Of a stretch of 64,000 nucleotides of DNA, positions 1 through 11,399 are shown one piece after another. Source of the stretch: Globodera rostochiensis (lineage: Eukaryota > Nematoda > Chromadorea > Rhabditida > Heteroderidae); the NCBI GenBank assembly GCA_018350325.1, contig JAEVLN010000023.1, forward strand, positions 373,001 to 437,000, given 5' to 3'. The notes under the pieces were generated by a model. It did not search any database, was not told the origin of the DNA, and saw nothing but the letters and a program-made list of their open reading frames with translations. A program made the translations under genes and the position numbers. Position 1 is the first letter of the stretch, and each line of letters opens with the position of its first letter.

Positions 1-542
1 GAGGATTCACTTCTTTAAGAATGCAACAAATTTTTTTTATTTTTATATGGTATTTTTTTTAAAGCTACGCTAAAAGTTTTAAAAATAAATAATTTGATTT
101 TTTTTTTAAATAAATAAAAAATTCCAAATCAGTCACCTTTCATATTTAAAAAGATAATAAACTTATCTTGGGCTATTATTTTTTCTTGAAATACGTCATT
201 ACTATTAAAATTAAAAATGTAATTTATAAAATTAGAACAAAACACAAAATAAAATTACTAATTTCATTAACTACCGAAGCATATAAAAAGATGAAACAAT
301 TGACTTTCCTCTAAGACTTCTCAAAAAACGGTGTACTATGCAAGAAATTAAACGTCAAACGCGCATAAATTATTCAAATAAATCATTAATGTTAAACGAT
401 AAAATAACGAAATTTCATTTTTGATTTAATACATACTAAATACTGATTGCGGTAAGCTCACAGGACGTCAACCATAGGCAGCGTTGCTACACTATAAATA
501 CTTCCAAATGTGTTACAAAATAATGGAAACATAAAAGCAATC

Positions 543-596
543 TTAAATTACATCTAGACCGTTTGTTCCCATTGCGGGTCGATGTTCCCAAGACAT
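543..596 (-). CDS. Exon-like island, 17-codon ATG ORF
   Basis: An ATG-started frame on the minus strand reads MSWEHRPAMGTNGLDVI and then stops. The stretch is much richer in GC than its surroundings. I do not recognise a family. It may be a first exon or only a chance short frame. A second GC-rich patch at about 445-490 is open on both strands and has a GTAAGC donor-like site near 448. Confidence 0.22.
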   Translation of the reverse strand: MSWEHRPAMGTNGLDVI

Positions 597-649
597 ATTT
601 TTCTTAGTCAATTAAAAACCGATATGATTTTATGCATTTTTATTAACTT

Positions 650-737
650 GCCATAAAAGTGCCATATTTTTGACCCCTCGATGCCATAAAAATGCCATAT
701 TTTTGACCCCTCGATGCCATACAAATGCCATATTTTT
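650..737. repeat. 33-bp tandem repeat, 2.7 copies
   Basis: Units start at 650, 683 and 716. Each holds a short internal duplication of GCCAT..AAATGCCATATTTTT followed by GACCCCTCGAT. The repeat makes two overlapping minus-strand frames look open with a repeated MAFxWHRGxKI pattern. I read this as a consequence of the 33-base period and not as a gene. Confidence 0.85.
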
Positions 738-739
738 AG

Positions 740-2500
740 AGCCGGTATAATTTGAAAAATATGTAAATTGAATAACTGTAAACTCACAAAAATAAAAAGC
801 AAAAACTTCATTAAACATAAAAAAAAATCCTTAAACTTATAAAAATAAAGGTTAAAAATTTACTATTTATATATAAAGAAGCAATGCCAAAATTGTGACG
901 AATATTTTGTTGCTGAATAATTGGAGCATGTAGTGGTGATTTTATTTTAGATATAATTAAACAAATGTTATATTTCTTTTAAATACGATTGCAAATATTC
1001 AAAAAAAAATGATAGAATACCAAATGGAAAACGTAAACGTTAAAAACTGTTATTTAAAATAATCAATACAATACCATATCAAATCAATTAGTTTTGTTTT
1101 GTTTATTATTTATATTATGATTTATATCTCAAAAGCATTGCGTGTTGGCTAAAGCTTGAATTAAATTTAAAATAAAAGTAAATAATTGATAAGCAAATAA
1201 CAAAAGAAGAACACCAAATAGCTAAAAAAAAGTAACTTTACAAAGAATATAAATAAATATATACATAAAAAGTAACAAAAATAAAATTTTTTAAACCAAC
1301 AAAATTTTTTTTTTCAAGCCATGAAGGCGCGTGAATAAAAAATTCGGTTGTTTATGGATCTGTTGAATTGAGCACACAATTTTAAAATAATGGATCGGTC
1401 GTGGAAGAACCTGCCACAGCAAAAAACATACCTAAACTACTTTTATTTAATATTACAGTTTCATTATTATTATGTAGTTTTAAAAAACATAATAATAAAC
1501 AAAACAAAAAAAATCAAATTAAGATTATAAAAAGTGCTCATATTGCAATTTTGGTAAAAAATCAAATTTAATTTAAAATTCTCACGTTAATAAAAATAAA
1601 AGGGAACGAAAAGGCATAAGTACAATCAATTGCCAAGCGCTAAGAAAGTGAACTAACTATAAATAGAAGATGCAAATTATTAATCTGATTTGAAACATTT
1701 ATTTTGATCACCTCATAATATAATTTAGGAATTAAAAACCGTTCCGCGGATCTGGGTAAGGGAAAACAGGGACGTTACGACATTATTTTATTGACTTGCA
1801 TAATAATTTTTTTAAATTCAAACAAATAAACTAAATAAATTTATACAAAAAACAAGCCTTTTGTAAAAAAGTTGCACGCAACCGATAAATGAAAAAATAA
1901 AGCATATACTAAAAGCGTTTTTAATTACAAATTATTTACTTTGAAATAAATGTTATGATGTCAAATATATAATGTAACACCCATAAATGAATTATTGTAA
2001 AGATTAAAATAGTGTAAAATTTGCATAAGAAGAGGTGTTTCAAAATACAATAAAATGATCTAACAAAATATCCAAAACCGTTAATTGAATATTTATTAAT
2101 TCATTTTGAAATGGTGAAGAAAAACAAAAAGAAAATATACAATTAATGCATACTAAACTTTTTTTATATTTTTCGCATTTTGACATGGATGTAAAAGTGC
2201 GATAAAAAGTGAAATAGGACTTTATGATGTTATAATATGTAACTATTGATAAAGTATCCTAATACATTACAAAATATTTATTTATTAACAATAAATAATA
2301 TTGAATTCGACTAAAAAAGGCCGATGCTGCTCAACAATCATAAAAATATTTTGCTAATTAAAATACTTGTAAAATTTATGGCTTCAAATTTTCTTGCCCA
2401 AATAAGAACCCAAAAAATAACAATCGAGTGTTATCCTTTTATCTGCTTTTAAACTTAAATTTTACTCTATTAAGAAGTAACCTGTAATTGATTCTGATAA
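740..2500. other. AT-rich spacer
   Basis: Apart from the island at 1390 and a small GC-rich patch at 1740-1785 (GTTCCGCGGATCTGGGTAAG, with a donor-like GTAAGG), I see only A/T runs and no repeat or gene. Confidence 0.5.
1390..1452 (+). CDS. Exon-like island on + (frame from ATG)
   Basis: The frame starts ATG GAT CGG TCG TGG and reads MDRSWKNLPQQKTYLNYFYL before running on into AT-rich codons. The complementary strand is also open after an acceptor-like TGTGGCAG at about 1420, so the strand is not settled. No family is recognised. Confidence 0.2.
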
Positions 2501-2943
2501 ATTGATATGCCCATAGCTACGCTTCCCGAAACTCTGAAGCAACAAATTCAATTGAGAATATGCAAAATACATTTTTCTGAAAGAACTTTTTGTTAAATCG
2601 CAAACAATGAAAAATATAAGATTTAAAAAATTAACTGCTACTATGGAGCCACTGTCCTAAGAAGGTTTATCAACGCAAGTTTGCAGTGTTCTTTTGTACA
2701 TCTTTTTAACAAAGACAATTGCATTATATTATTAACTTTAGGGATTTATATTAATTTATGTTGTTCCCTATGCACACAATAGTGAGCTCCAATTTTGTGG
2801 ATTTTTTTATTAATTGGTTAAAAGAACCAATTACACTTAAAAATATTGACGACAGCTCCTCAATCGTTAATTAAAAATGAATATTGAATTTTTTTTTAAA
2901 TATACGAGTAAACGACTATTCAATTTTAAGGTTAAATTTCCAG

Positions 2944-3446
2944 AAAATAAACACAATGCAATGAGCATTTTAAATGAATGTGCTGTGCAAGACGGTTAAT
3001 TCTCGGTGATAATTTAAAATTTAAACATTTTTTGTGTTGAATAGTATTTAAAATATTTTAAAACATTTTAAATTAAGATATTTATAGAAGGATATTTTTG
3101 TTTATTAATTAGAATCTACATTAAACCAAATACTCTACGTATCCATCAATTTTGCGTTACTCCTTGACGTCTTTGGCGAACATCGTGTTTTTTTGATTTT
3201 AATTTATAATAAAATTTTGATTAACTTATCGATTTATTTTATGCTAATGAATAATTTTTCATAATTTTTTTCTGAGAGTTTTTTTATCTGCTAACGGCAG
3301 GTAGTAGTATACAACGGCGTATCCGGACGGCTATTACAGAATACGTAATCATTAATTATTATTTTTTCTTAAATTTGTATTTCATTTTAACTTTTAATGA
3401 CCTTTGGCAGCCGCACATTGTAGCGCGGAAAACCCTTCAAATTTAA
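2944..3446 (+). CDS. Three-exon gene model, in phase
   Basis: Exon A (2944-2994) follows a TTTCCAG acceptor and ends GACG|GTTAAT; it reads NKHNAMSILNECAVQD. Exon B (3301-3344) follows AACGGCAG and ends TAC|GTAATC; it reads SSIQRRIRTAITEY. Exon C (3411-3446) follows TTTGGCAG and reads PHIVARKTLQI to a TAA stop. The intron phases agree across both junctions (one base then two, then zero), and the second intron is 66 bases, a size normal for nematodes. I do not recognise the protein and an upstream part is missing. Phase agreement at two junctions has about a one in nine chance of being accidental. Confidence 0.4.
3157..3183 (-). other. Tiny minus-strand ORF
   Basis: ATG TTC GCC AAA GAC GTC AAG GAG TAA reads MFAKDVKE with a high-GC third position, inside the intron of the plus-strand model. 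It is too short to call a gene and is recorded because its base composition is unlike the surrounding sequence. Confidence 0.15.
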
Positions 3447-3529
3447 ATATAAGAATTAAAAATATTTATGATTAAAAAGTGCCAACAAAATTATTTAAAC
3501 GGCATTTTCTGCTCATTTCCCTCACAGTC

Positions 3530-3705
3530 ACTTCGACTACTCTTATCTGTTTTTTTAGATTTTTTTTTTATTATTTCCACTTTTTTTATCGTTATCAATA
3601 AGTTAAGAAACGTTTCGAGATGTGGCAACGTAAATGGACTCCATCCAGCTGCAGCATTAAAACGTGCATTTGTGTGGTTGTTAAAGTTCTTCACTTGTGA
3701 AATCG
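3530..3705. other. Exon-like island, both strands open
   Basis: Both strands are open through this patch. The plus frame includes VNGLHPAAALKRAFVWLLKF, which has some resemblance to an ankyrin repeat (LH..AA......WLL). The minus frame includes NAAAGWSPFTLPHLETFLNL. No splice pair decides between them. Confidence 0.22.
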
Positions 3706-4326
3706 TAATTTTTTTTTAGCTTAAAATTATCAGCAAGCTGTAAAGGTGCCAGTTAAATTTTATTTGATAAATAAATTTTATGCTGGCTGATGTATTAATA
3801 CTTTTTAAACAAAATTCGTTGAGTTAAGATTTTTTGTTTTATAATATTTTACTTTCTGAAATTTTATAATTATTTTGTTTTTTATTATTTTAATGTTCTT
3901 GATATTTTACCCTGTTTTAACTTCATATTTAAAAGTCCTTAGTCTGCTAGCTTCTTTTTTATCCCTCCATTTACAACATATTAGTAAGCAAAAATAAAAT
4001 CAAAGCATATTAAAAAAAGCTTTTTATTTACTTTATGTTTTTGTATTTGGAAGATGAGAAATTAATTATCTTAAGAAAAATTGTTGCTCTCGATACCATC
4101 TGGTATGTGGCATCGATATGGAACTGAGCATAGTTTTACATAATTTATATTAAAATGATTTTATTATTCCAAAATACATTTTTTTGTGCCCATTTTTTTG
4201 TTTTTAATTTAGTAAAATCATACAAAATTTTATGGCAAAATGAGTTGCTCTCGCTGCAAATTGATTTATACGAACTTTTCTCTAAATTTTATAATTCCAT
4301 GACTTGAATTATATATTACATAAAAT

Positions 4327-4480
4327 ACCATAGGCTCTTTTTATTTGTTTATCATTCCATTTACTATTTAATTGGAGAATTTCTTTATAGCAATTTTTTT
4401 GGTTATATTGAACATGTTTATTTGATTCAATTAGTAATTTGTTAATTATAGATGGCAATGCCCAAAGTTAGGTTGAATTT
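4327..4480. repeat. Dispersed repeat, copy A
   Basis: About 150 bases starting ATAGGCTCTTTTTATTTG recur with scattered differences at 6302-6455. Preceding bases (CCATGAC.TGAATT) also match at 4300 and 6166, but copy B carries an extra stretch of roughly 100 bases that contains the exon at 6194-6273. Confidence 0.7.
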
Positions 4481-5049
4481 TTTGCTTTATTGCTAATGGG
4501 TTTTTACTTTAGTCATCATTTTTCTTTTTTATATTTAAAGTTAGTTTGCTGCATTATATTAAATATCTTATTGTTTATAACTTTTTTATATCAAATAATT
4601 AACACGCGTATTTTAAGCATTCATCGACAACTCATTTTAATTAATTTAATTACTTCTTTGTTGTATTAGCAGTGGTAAAGCTTGACTAAAATAAAATTTT
4701 CAAATCTTATAATTTAAAACAATTGCGAAGTTATTAACCAATATAAAATAAAATAAATAATAATAGCAAATAAGTCTATTTATTTAATACATCCACATTA
4801 AAAACCCAATTGTAATAAAATGTTAAAACTTTATTCTAATAAAATAGGACTAGTGAAAGTTGAGATGATATTCGGTCCAATTTTCCATTGTATCTACTCT
4901 AGTAAGGCGTCAAATTAGTTAAACAACCAACTCCAAAGCGTGTGGCTATTTGCTGAAAAATGGTAATTTATGCGATTAAATATAAACAATAATTGATTAA
5001 AAAAGTAAATTTAAAAAATAATATTATTTGTATTTTGCTAAAATCTAAC

Positions 5050-5095
5050 CGGCCTCGGACAACGATGTAGCTTCTTGCGGCAGGCGGTATGAATT
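5050..5095 (-). CDS. Internal exon candidate
   Basis: On the minus strand the frame reads FIPPAARSYIVVRG with a GC-rich third position and ends at GGCCG|GTTAGA. The acceptor (CGTAAAG) is weak. The frame stays open well beyond both edges (4968-5237), so the exact ends are unsure. No family is recognised. Confidence 0.35.
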
Positions 5096-6193
5096 CTTTA
5101 CGAGAAAATACATTAATGGTGGTGAACAAGAAAAAGTAGTAATTTAGAACTTTGAACATTTTGTCTATTATTAAGCCAAAGACAAAAAAAAGAATAAAGT
5201 CATAGCAATTATTGTTTATGAATTTATTAGCAATCAACTTATAAAGGTATTATAATTATAAAAATGCCAAAATTAGAGAAATTTAAAGTTGTTGCTAAAC
5301 TTTTGCAAATAAATAAAATATTTAATGTAATAAAGAATATTGCCACAAATCAGTGTTAGTGGCTTTATAGATTTATAAGAATGCGATAACAATACACGTG
5401 ACTTTCTTCGATAAAAAATATATTGAAAATTTATTAAAGCTTAATTAATTATTATTAAAGGCAAAAATAATGCAAAAAAATTATTAAAAAATTTGTCTAC
5501 ATTTTGTTAGCTAAAAAATGCTTAATAATGATTGCGGAAGTTGGAAAACCCAATTAATAATAAATATTTAGAATCTAAATTAAATATTGGTAAATCATAT
5601 TATTGTGATGTTACTTTATTGTAAAAAACAAAACCCAAGTATTTTTATTTAATGAAAAATGATCAAAAATAAATGATAAAATGTTTTGAGACAAAGATCT
5701 TGTTTTAACAAAAATTCTAATTTATGATAGCATATTAATTTAATTTATTTTATCTTGCTTTAATTAAATTCTCTTCTAAACCTTTTGGTACTAAATAGCA
5801 TACCAAGAGAGATATGGTCTAGAGGATTTTACGTAAATTAACAACTTTGTTTATGTTACTTCAATTAATGTCAAAAATAACTTATTGGTAAATAATTGAA
5901 AGTGAAGACGACCAGTGGCATTGATTTTAACTGATTTCTTAATATAAAGTAATTTTATATTTACTTTTACTCATTTTTTAAAAATTTATATGATGAGTTC
6001 AATTTTTTTTAGTTTAAATTTTCCCATAGCTTTAAGGGAGTGTAATTGTTATAATTTGCAATAATTGGTTTATTTGGCGTAGAATAGATACCTGACTTTT
6101 GCCCAATTTCGATCCCAGGACAAATATTCAGAGCTTTTTTAACTTTTATCCAAATTTTATATTTTTCCATGACGTGAATTGTATATATCTTAC

Positions 6194-6273
6194 ATAAATT
6201 AGCCCAACGCGACCTGGAAGGATTCGTTTATTCCATGCATCATCTTTGCCTTGAGTAAGCAGCTTTAGCCATG
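6194..6273 (-). CDS. Internal exon with good splice sites
   Basis: The exon follows an ATTTTTAG acceptor and ends TTTAT|GTAAGA, a strong donor. It reads WLKLLTQGKDDAWNKRILPG then RVGLIY. The exon sits in the stretch that is present in dispersed-repeat copy B but absent from copy A (4327-4480). I do not recognise the protein family. Confidence 0.5.
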
Positions 6274-6301
6274 CTAAAAATGTTTTAATATAAATAATCT
6301 C

Positions 6302-6455
6302 GCCATAGGCTCTTTTTATTTGTTTATCATTCATTTATTTTTTAAATGGAAAATTTCTTTATAGCAATATTTTTTGGTGTATATTGAACATGTTTATTTG
6401 ATTCAATTAGTAATTAGTTAATTATAGATGAAAATGCCCAACTTAGGTTGAATGA
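6302..6455. repeat. Dispersed repeat, copy B
   Basis: Partner of 4327-4480, with substitutions and small indels. The shared stretch includes TTGAACATGTTTATTTGATT and the next 40 bases. Confidence 0.7.
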
Positions 6456-7084
6456 AAATTTGAATGAATTTATTTTTATAAAATATTTGGGGCATTGCTT
6501 GTGTACAAATGTTTTTTTGGAATTTTTTAATCGATAATTAAACAGTTGGTATAAAAATTTAAAATTAACCGTTGCGTCTAGTTTATGCGTCCATCCCTGT
6601 TTTTTATGCACTTTTTCGTTAAAAATTTTTTGAGAATTAAATTTTTATCGAGCATACAAATGATTTTTGTTACAGAGTAAATGATTAAAATAGTGTAAAA
6701 ATAAATCGAATATTTGTTTTCATGTACGGTAAAACAATTTAATTGCAGAACTATTTTTAAATTTTTATTAAAATGGAAGTTGCCCATTTATTAATTATAT
6801 TATATTTTAAATTTTTAATTAGTTATTAAGTTGATAAAATAAATTAAATCAATGAAAATTATAATAATTATTTCTGTGTTTCTTATTTAATTTATTTATT
6901 GACCAATTTATTGATATATAATTTAATAAAATCTTTTATTTTTTATTAATAGTTTTAGATTAGGATCACTCTTTTTGGGTAAAAAATTTTTAAATACAAT
7001 TTGTCCTCATCGCATTTGGTAAGAGAAACGCATTTAAATTAGTACCATTTTTGTTTAGTTTATATCATATTTAGAATTTCCGTA

Positions 7085-7219
7085 AAATTTTTAGATAATC
7101 CCGATAAGAAAACTAATAATTTGCCTTGGCAATATGCAATTTCTGCACACGCAAGATCTGTTCGTCGTTCGCGTAAAATTGCGAGGCAGGCCAATGTCGA
7201 TTTTTTGGAAATTCGATAT
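7085..7219 (-). CDS. Exon candidate, Ala/Arg-rich
   Basis: After a TATGTAG acceptor the minus frame reads ISKKSTLACLAILRERRTDL, then ACAEIAYCQGKLLVFLSG. Composition is helical and protein-like and the frame remains open to 7060. The 3' boundary is not clear because no strong donor is visible. No family is recognised. Confidence 0.4.
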
Positions 7220-7299
7220 CTACATAGGAAATAGAAATTCAGTTTAAACGAAAGTTGGCACACATCATTAGTATTTATAATTTCATATAAATCCAAGCA

Positions 7300-8290
7300 T
7301 TATTTCTGTAAAATTTTTATTTATTATATTATCTTTAATATTTATTGATTTTTCATACTAAAACTAAAATTTTTTTTATTGGATTAATTAATATTTTTTG
7401 TTTCTTAATAAAGCAAGAAGGACATTTGAATCTAAATGATTTTAAAAAAATAATTTATTTCGTTGTTGAAGTTTAATGTTAATTTTAGGCCATGTTCTTT
7501 ATTTTTGGCGAGTTATTAGTTTCAACAATTTTTTCTTAGTAATGCACATTGTATATTACGCGAATTTTATCCTTTTTAATTTCTAATTTTGAATTAAAGT
7601 TAAAAAATTTGGGTACGACCCTGACAACTTTTGAGTTTGCGGCCAGTTTTTTTAATATACCAATCGATAACTTTTTTACCAATGTTTTGCTATTAAAAAT
7701 TATAAAAATATTTTTATTGTTTAAAATTTTGTTGAACGGCTCATTTTTGCAGTGATGTCACTATCTACTAATATTTTTAAAAATTGATAATTTAAATTTA
7801 TGCATATTTCAAATAAGTTTTTCATCTTTATTTTATAAAATGTTATTTAGATTAATTTTTAATAACCCTGTTATTTTATAAATTCGAAAATCACGTTTCT
7901 CATTTTAAACTTTTCTTGTTGATTATATTTTTGTAATTTTAAATACAATGTAATTTCTGTTTATAATTGAAAAACTCCATCTTCTTCTGCATTTAAAAAA
8001 AATTAAATTTATATAAATTTTTATCTTTGAACTTAAAAATTGCTATTTGGTAATAATATCTTTTCATAACTGAAAAATATCACGTTTAAACTCCTTTTTA
8101 AAGTCTTTTCTTTGTCTTTTAGATAATTTAATAAAAAATACAATAAACATAGTTTTATTTTTTGGTCTGGCATTTATCTTTTTTTTTATAACGCCGATTC
8201 ATCTGTAGAATGAACCATCAAGGGATAGTTGAATCAGTCTTTTCCTATCGCTGATTCTAAAATGTTTAAAGAGACCTTTTATCTATTTTA
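7300..8290. other. AT-rich spacer
   Basis: A weak island at 7605-7655 (minus frame NWPQTQKLSGSYPNFL) and nothing else I can support. Confidence 0.4.
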
Positions 8291-8297
8291 AAAAAGC

Positions 8298-8573
8298 GTG
8301 GGCTGCACATTTTTACGTTCGACACTGCATCAAAAGAGAAAAGTCAATCAAAACAAAATGATACAAAAATCTAAATGCACAACAAAACAAAAAGTTTTTA
8401 CTTATCCACCGTATAATCATAAAATGATCTTGCTGCTAGCCCAGGTACAACGGCACATGAATGTAGAATTATCTAAAATTAAATTTTTTGATAAAAATAT
8501 ATATTTTAACAAGGCCTCGAATTATATATCGCTAGATTTAATTAATTTAATCGAAAGTTTGAATTCGTACTAG
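8298..8573 (+). CDS. 91-codon ORF, uncertain
   Basis: An uninterrupted ATG-to-stop frame, unusually long for this AT content. The middle (about 8400-8480) is richer in GC and reads KVFTYPPYNHKMILLLAQVQ. CCCAG|GTACAA near 8444 could be a splice site of either kind. The N- and C-terminal thirds are AT-biased and may be noncoding. Confidence 0.3.
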   Translation: MGCTFLRSTLHQKRKVNQNKMIQKSKCTTKQKVFTYPPYNHKMILLLAQVQRHMNVELSKIKFFDKNIYFNKASNYISLDLINLIESLNSY

Positions 8574-9207
8574 TTGAAGCTTGGATAAATTTAAAAATAA
8601 AAATGAGTCCAATAAGCGATTTTACAAAAATTGTTTTCGTGAAAAATAAATGCCAATTAAAAAACAAATTACATCATTTTAGGATTTCCTTGTAATTTTG
8701 AATCTCTAAAGTTTATTCTAAAATATGTTATATAAAGATTAAAAAAACAAAAATGCCCCAACCTAATTCAATAAATAAATTAAAAAAACACTCAAAATAA
8801 CAAAAAATACGCCAAAAATAATATTCGTAAGCCCCTGATAAGAAATTAATTCAAAAAATGTTTTAATACCAAAATAAATTTTATTTCATAACCTATCATT
8901 TGAATCAAAATATCTTCATGAAATACAATGAGATAATAAAGCACCCATTTCTACACAGAACACTTATGGTTTTTTTATTTCATTATCATCAGAGTACTCT
9001 GACAAATTAAAAAATTTGTTCAGTTTTTTATAGCAAGCAAGCAGTTTTTCTGCCTTAAAATACATATGAAATTTTAACTTTTAAAATTTAATATTTAAAT
9101 AATACGTTTTTGTCATAAAGATCTTTAAAACTATTTTATATATGAAACCATTAGAAAAATATATAAAAAATGTTAAAAGTACTTATAAATTTACAGATTT
9201 TTTTCAG

Positions 9208-9304
9208 AGGCGGTGTACAAAAGTGTGTTGACGACAGATACATGAGATCCGGAGGACACACCATGATAAAAGGGCATTACGCCGGTGCAAAGAAATCAAA
9301 TTAA
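9208..9304 (+). CDS. Terminal exon with TTTTTTTCAG acceptor
   Basis: A near-ideal nematode acceptor (GATTTTTTTCAG) precedes one base that completes a codon, then 31 codons and TAA. It reads GGVQKCVDDRYMRSGGHTMI then KGHYAGAKKSN. The composition changes sharply at both edges. I do not recognise a family; the Lys-rich C-terminus after GHYAG suggests a small basic tail. The upstream exons were not identified. Confidence 0.6.
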
Positions 9305-9597
9305 TAATATTACATCAAAAAATTTGACTAATCATCATTTAGAAAACTCTGTTTAATTATTAAAAACAAAACTGAATGTTTGACGAATTGAAAATAGTAA
9401 CAAAAAAAATTCTTAAAAAATAATTAGCAATTAAAAAGAATTAAAATTAATGAAACAAAACAAATATTATTATATATTTTTTTGTTTTTTTATTTATAAA
9501 TGAAAAATTTTAATTTGGTTAAAAAGCCCTGAAAAATTTGGTAATCAAAATATTTGATATGTGAAAAATTAACATAAACACGTGGCGAAAATACTTC

Positions 9598-9640
9598 CAA
9601 GCATGCGTTTTAATTCCACTATTCGACTTTTAACCAATTA
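9598..9640 (-). repeat. Short inverted partner of 29950-29992
   Basis: The reverse complement reads AGTGGAATTAAAACGCATGC within about 43 bases that match 29950-29992 on the plus strand with a few differences. The plus copy ends near a GTGAGT donor. Confidence 0.55.
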
Positions 9641-10070
9641 GAGTAAATTATATTTATTTCTAAAGAAATACTACGATAACTGCAAAAAAATAAGTTTCAA
9701 CTTAATAAATTAAATTTTCTTAATTATAAATGGGAATATATTAAAATTAAAGATCTATTACATTGGAAATTAAAAGTTATGTATTTAGAGAAAATCGAAA
9801 ATTGTTGGAAAACTTTCAATAAAAAAATATTAATATAATAAAGTGTATTGGCATGAGAAAAATTACCAAATTACTTTTTTTATATTATAATAAAATCCCA
9901 AATAAAAAAAAATCCAAAATGGGCGTAATCTTTGACATGTAATTTTAAAAAAGCTTGAAATTAGAGAATTTTAAATTTGTTAAAAAACTTAAACATTAAA
10001 AAAAGTTTAAAAACTTTGCTAAAAACACCTAATCTTATTCTAATAATAGTTTTTTTTAAAGACTGATGCG
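9641..10070. other. AT-rich spacer
   Basis: No gene, repeat or structured element seen. Confidence 0.5.
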
Positions 10071-10664
10071 TTATAACCAAGGTTCCGATCTCAAAATTTT
10101 TAAAATCCGCAGCTAGCATTAAAAAATCCTCATTTGGTACCTAAAATCCGCAAATTCGGCATTTCTTCACATTTTTTTTTGCGCGGCATCTTTCAAAAAT
10201 TGTTTGGGAAAAGGGAGGTGGGTCCGGCGGTGCCGATAAGGCCCGTCGGGAAAAATTTTTGTCTCGTTTTGTTAAGCAATTTGCAGGAAAGCATGTGATG
10301 CTTTTTTGCATTAAGAAATTGAAAATTTTGCCTTAATGCCCTTCCAAAAAACTACAAAATGAGGCTAAAACCGCTGATTTGGAAGCCTGGTTAAGGCATT
10401 TACAACCAACATTTTAAAAATACGGCATTTTTTGAAGCTTTTTAGTAATGAAAGAGATTTGGGGAAAATTTTGTGAAGATTTTAACGATATTTCTAAAGA
10501 AAAAATGTTTTTATTGTCATTTTTCACAAAATACCACAAAAAGTCCACAAGGAACTCGAAAGACCACCAAAATCCGCAAATCCGCATTTCAAAAAAATCC
10601 TCATTGGCCTTTCCAAAAACCACAGATTTAGGAAAATCCATAGATATCGGAACCCTGGTTATAA
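10071..10664. mobile_element. Non-autonomous TIR element (~594 bp)
   Basis: The ends are imperfect inverted repeats: TTATAACCAAGGTTCCGAT on the left and the reverse complement of ATCGGAACCCTGGTTATAA on the right. The outermost TTATAA is itself palindromic, so it could be target duplication or terminal repeat. Inside are repeated AAAATCCGCAAAT motifs and a GC-rich module near 10215-10255 that recurs at 61748. Long frames on both strands here are not credible genes. Confidence 0.65.
10215..10256. repeat. GC-rich module, copy 1
   Basis: Contains GGTCCGGCGGTGCCGATAAG followed by CCCGTCGGGAAAA. It recurs with small changes at 61748-61785. The two copies sit in different contexts, so the module looks like part of a dispersed repeat. 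Confidence 0.6.
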
Positions 10665-10696
10665 CCAAATCATGGTCTCCAGGAGTTGCTTGACCC

Positions 10697-10810
10697 TTAA
10701 ATAATATACTCAATCCAAAAGCATGAATAACTGCTGCAAGATGATTTTTCCTTGCGGGCGCAAAGCATTCGCTCTTCACAATTTTGTGGCCAATTGGTCT
10801 TGTCGTCCCA
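10697..10810 (-). CDS. Cysteine-rich exon candidate
   Basis: The minus frame reads WDDKTNWPQNCEERMLCARK, then EKSSCSSYSCFWIEYII and TAA. It has four cysteines in 20 residues (C-x5-C-x7-C-x4-C) and looks like part of a secreted disulfide-rich protein. No clear acceptor precedes it: the AT-rich flank runs straight into TGG GAC. A second frame, ending inside the adjacent TIR element, reads FAPARKNHLAAVIHAFG. Strand is likely minus in either case. Confidence 0.4.
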   Translation of the reverse strand, partial: WDDKTNWPQNCEERMLCARKEKSSCSSYSCFWIEYII

Positions 10811-11200
10811 TTTTTTATTTATTTTTATCCGTTAAATTAAAGGTTATGGTCTAAAAACACCAGACAAAAAGTTTATTAAAAAAGATTAAAAGTTGAATAT
10901 ACCTAAAAATAAAATGTATCCATAAAAAGTAAAACCATATAATTTTAGGAAAAGGTGGAAAAACATTATGCACATGCTACAATTACCTTTGAAATATATT
11001 AACTGTGACAGTTCAAATACACACATATACTGTATGCATATGTTTGTTTGAAAAATAAAAAAGACGAAAATTTCATATTTTTATTTTAATATGTTAGGCA
11101 ATTAAAATAAAAGAAGAAATTTTGATTAAAAATGAATATATTTTTTTAGTGGGGCCTCGAACTCATTAATAAATATTTGATAAGTAAATTTTCTCTTAAT

Positions 11201-11262
11201 AAAAAATTGTAATTTCAACGAAAAAATGCTAAAAATTTAATAACTAAATGTTAACTCCATAC
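11201..11262. repeat. Intron-like repeat, copy 1
   Basis: About 62 bases including GAAAAAATGCTAAAAATTTA recur near 42821-42885. On the minus strand this lies immediately 3' of the exon at 11263-11336 and would be the start of its intron (GTATGGAGTTAAC). Confidence 0.65.
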
Positions 11263-11336
11263 CCGCGATGTTCGATTTGTTGCGCTTCAACGAGGTGATT
11301 TGCTCAATCTCTTCATGCCAAATCGGAATGGTTTGG
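11263..11336 (-). CDS. Internal exon candidate
   Basis: The minus frame reads QTIPIWHEEIEQITSLKRNK then SNIA and ends GCGG|GTATGG, a good donor. The acceptor CTTCTCGTGAG is weak. Codon third positions are GC-rich (AAG CGC AAC). The plus strand is also open here, with MFDLLRFNEVICS among its readings, so the strand call is a judgement on codon choice and the donor. Confidence 0.4.
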
Positions 11337-11399
11337 CTCACGAGAAGTTGTCAGAGCAGTCGATGAAAAAACCCTAATTTGTGTAATAAAATTAAAATT

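Noticed and set aside
608..818. Two minus-strand ORFs with repeated MAFxWHRG
   Set aside because: They are created by the 33-bp tandem repeat and have no other protein-like part.
10414..10779. 121-codon minus ORF
   Set aside because: Most of it lies in the TIR element and includes its terminal repeat. Only the part above 10697 overlaps a credible island, in another frame.
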